Position numbers and translations under genes: made by a program
Shown: one piece after another, positions 1-6,030 of the stretch
Layout of the letters: every line of letters starts with the position of its first letter
Position numbering within the stretch: position 1 is the first letter of the stretch
Source: Maritimibacter sp.
GTDB taxonomy: Bacteria; Pseudomonadota; Alphaproteobacteria; Rhodobacterales; Rhodobacteraceae
Direction: 5' to 3'
Length of the DNA: 13,454 bases
Assembly: GCA_003520545.1 (NCBI GenBank)
Contig: DOUP01000040.1
Coordinates: forward strand, 1-13,454
The notes under the pieces: model-generated
The model's input: only the letters and a program-made list of their open reading frames with translations
Databases searched by the model: none
Told to the model about the DNA's origin: nothing

Positions 1-254
1 CGTTCCCACTCACCGATCTTGGTCGCGGACACGTAGCGAATGTTGTTCACATCGAAGAGCAGGAGCGTGCCGGCGTTCGAGGCCTGCAAGGCCTGCCGCG
101 TCCGGGCGAGCCGGTAGCGGCGCAGGCGGTCATGGTCGATGCGACGCTCGAAATCCACCGACATGTGGCCCGAAGCGGGCAGGCGTTCGCGCCATTCCCA
201 GTTCGGTTCAAGATCCTGGGGTGTCAAAAGGTTCGGCAGCAGGGCACGTGACAT
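1..254 (-). CDS. M24-family metallopeptidase-like protein (DddP/creatinase-like), N-terminal part
   Basis: The first 84 codons of a gene that runs off the left edge. The start is ATG at 254, preceded by a clear GGGAGGA ribosome site. The visible protein has a charged leader followed by a segment LLLFDVNNIRYVSATKIGEW, which matches the N-terminal creatinase-like domain of M24 proteins (Xaa-Pro peptidases, creatinase, ectoine hydrolase, and the DMSP lyase DddP, which has a similar LLMFDPxNIRY element as I recall it). The metal-binding catalytic domain lies outside the window, so peptidase, hydrolase and lyase cannot be told apart. It is the third gene of the leftward operon, 60 bp after the dehydrogenase, with a hairpin directly before its ribosome site. 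Family is fairly sure; function is open. Confidence 0.75.
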   Translation of the reverse strand, partial: MSRALLPNLLTPQDLEPNWEWRERLPASGHMSVDFERRIDHDRLRRYRLARTRQALQASNAGTLLLFDVNNIRYVSATKIGEWE

Positions 255-267
255 TGGGGGTCCTCCC

Positions 268-286
268 GGCCAGATTACATCTGGCC
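268..286 (-). other. Intercistronic hairpin before the M24 gene
   Basis: A perfect 8-bp inverted repeat with a 3-base loop, GGCCAGAT-gta-ATCTGGCC on the minus strand, sits between the dehydrogenase stop and the M24 start. Its 3' arm ends directly next to the GGGAGGA ribosome site of the M24 gene. No T-run follows on the minus strand, so it is not a standard terminator. It could stabilise or process the mRNA, modulate M24 translation, or be a protein-binding site. Confidence 0.6.
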
Positions 287-314
287 TGTTCGTATTGAGT
301 TTGTTTTCAAAGGG

Positions 315-1124
315 TTACTGGATGCACCAGCCGCCATCTATGTGGATCATCTGGCCGGTCATGTAGTCGCTGTCGTCGCTTGCCAGGAACGACGCGGTCC
401 CGGTGATATCCTCGGGATAGGAGACGCGTTTGATCTGAAGCGCGTCGCGCACGATGTCCTCGTAGGCCTGGCCTTCCTTTTCCTTGAAGCCGATATCCAC
501 GAGGTCTTTGTCGAGCTGTTCCCAAAGCGGGGTGACCACCACGCCCGGCGCGTAGCCGTTGACGGTGATGTTGTGCTCGGCCAGCCCGATGGCGCCGCAA
601 TGGGTAAGCGCGAGACAGCCGTATTTCGAGGTGCAGTAAACCGTCACATCCACCAGCGGTTTGCGGGACGCGATGCTCCCGACGTTGATGAGCTTGTAAG
701 GGTGGCCCTCCATCGGGCCCTGTTCGATCATCTGGCGGGCGGTTTCCTGCATGCCCAGCCACATTGCCTTGGTGTTGACGTTCATGATCATGTCCCAGTT
801 GTCTTCGTCGATATCCATGAAGAACCGGGGTTTGTTGAGGCCCGCGTTGAAGAGCCCGACGTTGATGGACCCGAAGGCGTCGACCGTGGCTTTGACGGCG
901 GCGGCGTTGTCCTCCCGCTTGGTCACATCCATCTTGACTGCGATGGCAACCCCGTTGCCCGCCTCGTTGATCCGCTCGGCGACGCCCTGCGCCTCCGTCA
1001 GATCGAGATCGCCGATACAGACGTTCGCGCCCTGGGCGGCGAAGGCTTCTGCATTGGCCGCGCCCATGCCGCGGGCGGCGCCCGTGATCAGGATGTTCTT
1101 TCCCTTCAAGCGTTCGGGGTCCAT
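315..1124 (-). CDS. Short-chain dehydrogenase/reductase (SDR), classical type, paralogue 1
   Basis: A 269-residue classical SDR, the usual length for the family. Visible motifs are the cofactor loop TGAARGMG (14-21), an acidic residue after strand 2 (D39, favouring NAD over NADP), NAG (93-95), the catalytic Ser150 in GSIAS, and YxxxK (Tyr163, Lys167). The C-terminal YMTGQ...IDGG ending is typical. It probably oxidises a hydroxyl of a sugar, polyol or related compound in the cytoplasm; the substrate is unknown. The start is ATG at 1124, with GGGAGG overlapping the TAG stop of the upstream regulator gene, which suggests translational coupling. Longer upstream starts in this frame lie inside the regulator gene and were not used. 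It is clearly related to the dehydrogenase at 4208-5020. Confidence 0.92.
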   Translation of the reverse strand: MDPERLKGKNILITGAARGMGAANAEAFAAQGANVCIGDLDLTEAQGVAERINEAGNGVAIAVKMDVTKREDNAAAVKATVDAFGSINVGLFNAGLNKPRFFMDIDEDNWDMIMNVNTKAMWLGMQETARQMIEQGPMEGHPYKLINVGSIASRKPLVDVTVYCTSKYGCLALTHCGAIGLAEHNITVNGYAPGVVVTPLWEQLDKDLVDIGFKEKEGQAYEDIVRDALQIKRVSYPEDITGTASFLASDDSDYMTGQMIHIDGGWCIQ

Positions 1125-1134
1125 GGTTTCCTCC

Positions 1135-2946
1135 CTAAGTAACCGTTGTTCGTAAAAGCTGTTCTGCCTGTGCCTGCACCTTGGCCAGCGCGTCCTTGGG
1201 ACTGACCAGCCCGCGCAGCATGTCGTGCAATTCGGTGCCGCAGACCGTGATGATGTCCGAGATCTGCGGGATCGGCGGGCGCGGCCAGAATTGAAGCTCG
1301 TCGCGCCATGACATCTCGTCCACCAGCTCGAAAATCTCGGAGAGACGGCGCACTTCCGGGTCGCCGCCGACGGAATAGCGGGGCGCCGTGCGGCTGCCCT
1401 CCTGGGCGTAAAGCTTCTGCGCAGCGGGCGAGGTGAAGGCGACGAGCGCTTCGACCGCGTCTGGCACACGCTCTTTTGCGAGATTGGCCGGGATGCAAAG
1501 CGCGTAGCCGCCAACGGGGGCGATGGGGGCGCCTTCGGGGCCGTGCGGATGCGGCAGATACCCGGTGTTCCCATGCGCGGCACAGGTCGCGTCGCGCTCG
1601 AAGTACGGGGCCAGAAGCGTGTAGCCGTAGGCCATGGCGACGGTGCCGTTGGCGAAGGGCCGGACGCGTTCGTACCACGACATCGAGAGGATGTCGGGCG
1701 GCGAATACTGCATCAGGTCCACGAGGTACTCGGCTGCGGCCAGCGCACGGTCGCTGTCGAACATCGGGCGGATGTCGCTGCTTGCGAGGTGATCGGCATC
1801 AAAGCCGCCCGCGATCCGTGGCAGGTCGATGATCGGCTGGCCGAAGTCGGCGCAGGTCATGATGAAGGTGTGCCCGAGCGCCGTGCCGCGTGCCGCGTTC
1901 CAGGCGACGCCGTAGCGGCCCGCCTGCGGATTGTGGAAATGCCGCGCGGCGTCGAGCACGTTTTGGGTCGTGCGTGGCGGCTCGAAGCCAGCGTCCGCGA
2001 ACCAGTCCTTGCGATAGAACATCAGCTCCGGCGTGGTCTGGCTCGGCACACCGTAGGGCACACCGGTCCAATGGGTCGCCTTCCAGCCTGCGGTGTGGAA
2101 GTCGGACGGTTCCAGGCGGTCGACGTCCATGACCTCGGGCAGGGCGCGGATCACGCCCTTTTCCACGAATTCCCCCAACCACGGCAGGTCCACGGCGATG
2201 AGGTCGTAACGGCTCTTCGCGCGGGCGGCGTTGCGCAGCGCCTCTTCGCGCAGACGGTCGATGGAGAAGGCGCGTTGGCTGATGTCGGTGCCGACGATCT
2301 GTTCAAACTGGCGCTTCAGGTTCTCCATCACCATGAAGGTGGGGTCACCGTGCACCAAAATCCGCAGCCCACCTGCGAGCTTGAGCGCCTGGGGCAGGGC
2401 GCGGGGCGGCGGGATCATGGCCTGACCGGACTGGTAAGAGCCGCCGAAATAGTAATCCTGGGCGGCACTCGTGCGTTGGGTTCCACCATAGGTGCTCTGC
2501 GCGACGCGATCCACGCGATCGGCGAGTTGGTTGAAGACCTGGAAAAGCGTCGCGCTCGGGTGGAGCGAGACAGTCTTGCCGGACTTGGTGCGCGGGCGCT
2601 GTTCGATAAAGCCCGCGTCGGTCAGCTCAGCCAGTTTGCGGGTCCCGGTGGCGTAAGGCACGCCCGAGGCCGCGACGATCGCCGAGGGAGAAACCACGCG
2701 TCCCTCGTAATGACTGTCCAGAAGATGCAGGATCATATTGAGATGCGGGTTCGGCGTGTTCGGGTCGAAACTGCTGTCAATTTCGCCAAGGACTTTCTGA
2801 AGAAATTTCACCACCTGGAACACCTCCGGATGGCCCGCCGATGCGATGATCGGGCCATTTTGTCCGTATTGGATATTTTTCACAGGTTCGTGATGCATTT
2901 CGCTCATGTGTGCCGGAGTGCTGGGTGGTCGACGCGAGTCGCTCAT
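1135..2946 (-). CDS. Transcription regulator: winged-helix domain fused to a MalE-type solute-binding domain
   Basis: A 603-residue protein. Residues about 65-135 look like a MarR-type winged helix: a helix-turn-helix (SPSAIVAASGVPYATGTRKL) followed by a wing (GFIEQRPRTKSGKTVSL). Residues about 193-600 look like a family 1 extracellular solute-binding protein (SBP_bac_1, MalE-like), with features such as WTGVPYGVPSQTTPELMFYRK (286-312 region) and PVGGYALCIPAN (477-488). There is no signal peptide or membrane segment, so it should be cytoplasmic and use the binding domain to sense a ligand. SgrR of E. coli is a precedent for HTH plus SBP, but with a different SBP family. The start at 2946 has AAAGGAC upstream. 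It is first in the leftward operon and divergent from the ABC genes, so it probably controls both and itself. Domain calls are by eye. Confidence 0.85.
   Translation of the reverse strand: MSDSRRPPSTPAHMSEMHHEPVKNIQYGQNGPIIASAGHPEVFQVVKFLQKVLGEIDSSFDPNTPNPHLNMILHLLDSHYEGRVVSPSAIVAASGVPYATGTRKLAELTDAGFIEQRPRTKSGKTVSLHPSATLFQVFNQLADRVDRVAQSTYGGTQRTSAAQDYYFGGSYQSGQAMIPPPRALPQALKLAGGLRILVHGDPTFMVMENLKRQFEQIVGTDISQRAFSIDRLREEALRNAARAKSRYDLIAVDLPWLGEFVEKGVIRALPEVMDVDRLEPSDFHTAGWKATHWTGVPYGVPSQTTPELMFYRKDWFADAGFEPPRTTQNVLDAARHFHNPQAGRYGVAWNAARGTALGHTFIMTCADFGQPIIDLPRIAGGFDADHLASSDIRPMFDSDRALAAAEYLVDLMQYSPPDILSMSWYERVRPFANGTVAMAYGYTLLAPYFERDATCAAHGNTGYLPHPHGPEGAPIAPVGGYALCIPANLAKERVPDAVEALVAFTSPAAQKLYAQEGSRTAPRYSVGGDPEVRRLSEIFELVDEMSWRDELQFWPRPPIPQISDIITVCGTELHDMLRGLVSPKDALAKVQAQAEQLLRTTVT
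2861..2875. promoter_or_regulatory. Candidate intragenic operator (copy 3)
   Basis: TGTCC-gtatt-GGATA on the plus strand, a 5-5-5 inverted repeat inside codons 24-29 of the regulator gene. Read on the minus strand it is AATATCC-aatac-GGACAAAAT, which matches copy 2 in the intergenic region over both arms and the flanking bases (AATATCC, GGACAAAAT). Its centre (2868) is 137 and 158 bp from the centres of copies 1 and 2. It could be a remote site for repression by looping. Codon constraint could explain part of the match. Confidence 0.45.
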
Positions 2947-2997
2947 GTCAGTCCTTTCGAAAGTGTCCAAAGTGAGAGGCGGCAAATACGCAGAAGG

Positions 2998-3012
2998 TAT
3001 CCAATACGGATA
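2998..3012. promoter_or_regulatory. Candidate operator, copy 1 (perfect inverted repeat)
   Basis: TATCC-aatac-GGATA, a perfect 5-bp inverted repeat with a 5-base spacer in the AT-rich part of the divergent region. Its centre at 3005 is 21 bp, two helical turns, from the centre of copy 2. It is the best candidate binding site for the winged-helix regulator encoded next to it. Confidence 0.6.
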
Positions 3013-3018
3013 ACAGAA

Positions 3019-3033
3019 TATCCATTTTGGACA
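3019..3033. promoter_or_regulatory. Candidate operator, copy 2
   Basis: TATCC-atttt-GGACA, the same 5-5-5 layout as copy 1 with one mismatch between arms. The flanks (AA before, AAAAT after) are shared with the intragenic copy at 2861-2875. Together with copy 1 it forms a tandem pair on one face of the helix, as expected for two dimers bound side by side. Confidence 0.55.
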
Positions 3034-3158
3034 AAATAGGGGCGTCCGCATCGGGAGAGAATCGCGCTGGATAGGCGCAGATTGCATTGCGACCGGGAGG
3101 GTCCGGGCTGGGAGGACAGCCGCAATCATGACAACATAACTTCGGGAGGACCACTTAC

Positions 3159-4124
3159 ATGAAGATTACGACAAAGCTCGCGCTTGCTTGCACGACGGCA
3201 ATGCTCGGCACAGCCGCCCATGGTGAGGCGCATTCGTCGACCTACACCATCGGCATCACGCAAAATAACGTGGGCGTCGACAGCTATCAGACGACCTACG
3301 AACAAGCCTTCATCGCGGCGGCGGAAGCCAACGAGAACGTTGACGTTGTCGTGCTCGACGCGGGCGGCGACGTGGCACGCCAGATCGCGCAGATGGAAGA
3401 CCTGATCCAGCAGGACGTCGACGCGATCATCATCTGGCCGACCAACGGCGAAGCGGTGATCCCGGCGGTGCGCAAAGCCTCGCAGGCGGAGATCCCGGTC
3501 ATCGTGACCAACTCCAACATCGCGGAAGAAGGCTTCGATTTCGTTGCTTCTTTCTCTGGCCCGGACAACATCACGCAGGGCTCGCGTTCGGCTGAAATCA
3601 TGTGCGACCGGTTCAAGGACCTCGGCATCGAAACCGAAGCGCAGGTCGTGCAGATCTCGGGTCAGCCCGGCTACACCACTGCCATCGAGCGGGCCAAGGG
3701 GTTCGAGGATCGCCTGCCGGAGGTTTGCCCGGACGTGACCCTTGTCGAAACCCAACCGGGTGACTGGAACCGCGAGAAGTCGCAGCAGGTGATGGAAGCG
3801 TTCCTCGTCAAGTATGACGACATCGACGGCGTCTATGCCGGTGACGACAACATGGGTGTGGGCGCCCTCAATGCGGCGTTCGCAGCAGGCCGGGCCGAAG
3901 GCATCACCTTCGTCGGCGCGACCAACTTCGCGGTTGGTTACGAGGCGATGGGCCGTGGCGAATACTGGGGGTCGATCTACCAATCCCCGGTCGATGACGC
4001 GGAAGCCGCGCTTCAAACCGCGATCGACGTGCTGGATGGTGAGGACATTCCGTTCCTCAACTACTTCGACACGCCGAAGATCACGCAGGACAACATGGAC
4101 GAGTTTACCAAGCCCGTCTTCTGA
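3159..4124 (+). CDS. Sugar ABC transporter periplasmic binding protein (RbsB-like, CUT2 type)
   Basis: A 321-residue binding protein, the usual size for the ribose/galactose-binding group (Peripla_BP_4, type I fold). A short N-terminal signal peptide (KITTKLALACTTAMLGTAAHG) precedes the mature start near residue 22-25, so it should be periplasmic. The first strand YTIGITQNNVGVDSYQTTYEQAF and the later GVYAGDDNMGVGALNAAFAAGR are characteristic: the Asp-rich GDDN segment lies in the sugar-binding cleft of this family. The start at 3159 has GGGAGGA eight bases upstream; an ATG at 3128 is closed by a stop after three codons. It is the first gene of the plus-strand operon, supplying the permeases and ATPase at 5045-8540. 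The ligand is probably a sugar or polyol but cannot be named. Confidence 0.92.
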   Translation: MKITTKLALACTTAMLGTAAHGEAHSSTYTIGITQNNVGVDSYQTTYEQAFIAAAEANENVDVVVLDAGGDVARQIAQMEDLIQQDVDAIIIWPTNGEAVIPAVRKASQAEIPVIVTNSNIAEEGFDFVASFSGPDNITQGSRSAEIMCDRFKDLGIETEAQVVQISGQPGYTTAIERAKGFEDRLPEVCPDVTLVETQPGDWNREKSQQVMEAFLVKYDDIDGVYAGDDNMGVGALNAAFAAGRAEGITFVGATNFAVGYEAMGRGEYWGSIYQSPVDDAEAALQTAIDVLDGEDIPFLNYFDTPKITQDNMDEFTKPVF

Positions 4125-4133
4125 TTTCCTCCC

Positions 4134-4166
4134 GGATGCGCGGGGCCGCTTGCGCCTCGCGCATCC
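4134..4166 (+). other. Strong hairpin after the binding-protein gene
   Basis: A 9-bp perfect stem, GGATGCGCG (4134-4142) with CGCGCATCC (4158-4166), which can extend inward by about four pairs. It starts 9 bp after the stop of the binding-protein gene and is followed by AAATTCATTC, not a T-run. It is better read as an mRNA-stabilising or partial-attenuating hairpin that keeps binding-protein mRNA above the membrane genes than as a full terminator, because the next gene has no obvious promoter of its own. Confidence 0.65.
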
Positions 4167-4207
4167 AAATTCATTCTTATCACGTAACCTATCGAAAGGG
4201 GGCGAGC

Positions 4208-5020
4208 ATGGCACGTGTCGCTGGACGGTCCTGTATTGTCACCGGCGCAGCCCAGGGTATCGGGCGTGCCATCGGCGAAGCGCTCCTCGACGAGGGCGCC
4301 AACGTTTGCTTTGCCGATGTCAACGGTGACAAGGTGCGCGACGTGGCCCTGGCGAGTGCTGAACGCGCGGCACGGTCCGGCGCCGAGGTGACGTATGCGG
4401 CCGTGGACGTGACCGACCGTGAACAGGTTCGCGCCATGATCGCGCACACCGTCGAGACGTTCGGGCGGCTCGATGTGAAGTTCAACAACGCCGGCGTGAA
4501 CAAGCCGATGAATTTCCTCGACGTGACCGAGGACAACTGGAATTTCGTGATGGGGGTCAACGGATTGGGCTGCATGATCGGAATGCAGGAGGCCGCGCGG
4601 CAGATGATCGCGCAGGGCCCGGACGAGACCGGCATGGCCGGCAAGATCATCAACACCGCCTCCATCGCCAGCCGCCAGGGGTTCGACAATGTCGCGCCCT
4701 ATTGTGCGAGCAAGTGGGCGGTCGTGTCGCTCACGCAATCTGGCGCGCGCGACCTGGCCAAGCACGGGATCACCGTGACCGGCTTCGCCCCCGGCGTGGT
4801 GGCGACCGAGATGTGGGAACAGGTCGACCAGGACCTGATGGAGATCGGGGCCGCCAAGCGCCCCGGACAGGCGATGGAAGAATTCTCCTCCGAAATTTTG
4901 AAAGGGCGCGTCGCGACCCCGGCGGACGTGACGGGAACGACATCGTTTCTTGCGGCGCGCGACAGCGACTACATGACAGGACAGATCGTAATGATCGACG
5001 GTGGCATGACATTGGTTTGA
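4208..5020 (+). CDS. Short-chain dehydrogenase/reductase (SDR), classical type, paralogue 2
   Basis: A 270-residue classical SDR with TGAAQGIG (12-19), Asp37 after strand 2 (NAD-type), NNAG (93-96), catalytic Ser152, and YxxxK (Tyr165, Lys169), ending in YMTGQIVMIDGG. It likely oxidises the imported sugar/polyol or a product of it in the cytoplasm. It lies between the binding-protein gene and the first permease gene, an unusual place for an enzyme in a transport operon, and so is probably co-expressed with import. The start is ATG at 4208, after AAAGGGGGCGAG; an in-frame ATG at 4136 would translate the hairpin and has no clear ribosome site. It is a paralogue of the enzyme at 315-1124: in hand alignment 30 of 56 residues are identical over residues 82-137 of that protein. 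Confidence 0.92.
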   Translation: MARVAGRSCIVTGAAQGIGRAIGEALLDEGANVCFADVNGDKVRDVALASAERAARSGAEVTYAAVDVTDREQVRAMIAHTVETFGRLDVKFNNAGVNKPMNFLDVTEDNWNFVMGVNGLGCMIGMQEAARQMIAQGPDETGMAGKIINTASIASRQGFDNVAPYCASKWAVVSLTQSGARDLAKHGITVTGFAPGVVATEMWEQVDQDLMEIGAAKRPGQAMEEFSSEILKGRVATPADVTGTTSFLAARDSDYMTGQIVMIDGGMTLV

Positions 5021-5044
5021 CGTGCCAGCCAAGGGGAGGAAAAC

Positions 5045-6019
5045 ATGGCTGAATTGACGAAGAAGGGGCTGGCAGGGTTCCTTGCGCGGCAGGGCATTCT
5101 TGTCGCCTTCGCGGTCTTCATGATCGCCTTTGCGGTGGCCAATCCGCGCTTCATCGACATCGACAACGTGTTCGGCGTGATCCGGTCTTCGGCAATCCTG
5201 GGCGTTATGGCGCTGGGCGTCACCTTCGTGGTGATCGGCGGAAATCTCGACCTGTCCGTCGGGTCCATGATGTCGTTCTCGACCATCGTGGTGCTTGACC
5301 TGCACGACAAGATCGGGCCGGCGCTGGCCATTCCGTCGATGTTCGCGATGACCATGGCGCTCGGTGCCTTCATCGGCATTCTCGTGGGGTATCTGAAGCT
5401 CAATTCGCTGATCGTGACGCTTGGGATGCTGTCCGCGATCCACGGGCTGACGCTGACCTACTCGGGCGGCAAGAACATGGATATTGCCGACAAGGAAGGC
5501 ACCTGGTTCGCTGTTTTCGGTCAAGGCAGCGTCGCGGGCGTGCCCATGCCCATTCTGATGTTCGCCGCGCTCGCCATCGTCCTGAGCATCGTTCTTTCCA
5601 AGACGCCCTTTGGGCGCAAGGTCTACGCCGTCGGGGGCAACGGGATCGCGGCGACTTTCTCCGGCGTTCCGCGCGCCCGCGTCGTGTTCATGACCTACCT
5701 GGTGTCGTCCTTTTGCGTCGCGACCGCCGGTCTGATCCAGGCGAGCCGCAGCATGGGCAGTCAAAACACCGTGGGCCAGGGCCTTGAGCTTGAAGTTTTG
5801 GCCGCCGTTATCCTCGGTGGCGCGTCGCTCCTGGGGGGCGCGGGCACGATCTTCAAAACGGTGATCGGCGTGTTGATCCTCGGGTTCATCCAGAACGGAT
5901 TGCTGCTCATGGGTCTCGCCTTCTACGCGCAATACGTCGTGACGTGGATCATCATCATTCTCGCGGTCTGGCTCGATATCGCGGCCAAGCGCGGCGCCCT
6001 CTGGTCGCGGATCGCATAA
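5045..6019 (+). CDS. Sugar ABC transporter permease (RbsC-like), subunit 1
   Basis: A 324-residue, very hydrophobic inner-membrane protein of the BPD_transp_2 (RbsC/AraH/XylH) type. It has a short cytoplasmic N-terminus, then many membrane segments starting with ILVAFAVFMIAFAV. Family motifs are GVTFVVIGGNLDLSVGS near residues 58-74 and the ATPase-contact loop VILGGASLLGGAGTIFKTVIG before the last helices. The start at 5045 follows a strong AAGGGGAGGA site, 24 bp after the dehydrogenase stop. It probably pairs with the next gene product as a heterodimeric pore. Many CUT2 systems use one permease gene, so having two is worth noting. Confidence 0.92.
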   Translation: MAELTKKGLAGFLARQGILVAFAVFMIAFAVANPRFIDIDNVFGVIRSSAILGVMALGVTFVVIGGNLDLSVGSMMSFSTIVVLDLHDKIGPALAIPSMFAMTMALGAFIGILVGYLKLNSLIVTLGMLSAIHGLTLTYSGGKNMDIADKEGTWFAVFGQGSVAGVPMPILMFAALAIVLSIVLSKTPFGRKVYAVGGNGIAATFSGVPRARVVFMTYLVSSFCVATAGLIQASRSMGSQNTVGQGLELEVLAAVILGGASLLGGAGTIFKTVIGVLILGFIQNGLLLMGLAFYAQYVVTWIIIILAVWLDIAAKRGALWSRIA

Positions 6020-6030
6020 GGAGAGATGGG

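Larger units (their letters stand above)
2947..3158. promoter_or_regulatory. Divergent promoter region between regulator operon and ABC operon
   Basis: The 212-bp region separates the start codons of the regulator (2946, minus) and the sugar-binding protein (3159, plus). Its left half (about 2980-3040) is AT-rich compared with its surroundings and carries two inverted repeats. The right half is a GC-rich leader of about 120 bp. I could not place a convincing -35/-10 pair for either direction, which would fit activator-dependent promoters. The repeats lie about 50-90 bp from the regulator start and 125-160 bp from the binding-protein start. Confidence 0.7.

Noticed and set aside
1125..1583. 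N-terminal extension of the first dehydrogenase up to 1583
   Set aside because: It overlaps the regulator gene in another frame; the ATG at 1124 has a strong GGGAGG site and gives a normal SDR N-terminus.
1543..3039. Long open frame on the plus strand opposite the regulator gene (498 codons)
   Set aside because: High-GC antisense shadow: no recognisable domain, no credible ribosome site, and it is fully opposite a gene with clear domains.
2947..3129. Longer start for the regulator at 3129, adding 61 residues
   Set aside because: It would make the inverted repeats and AT-rich control region coding, and the added residues look like translated promoter DNA. The ATG at 2946 has AAAGGAC at a suitable distance.
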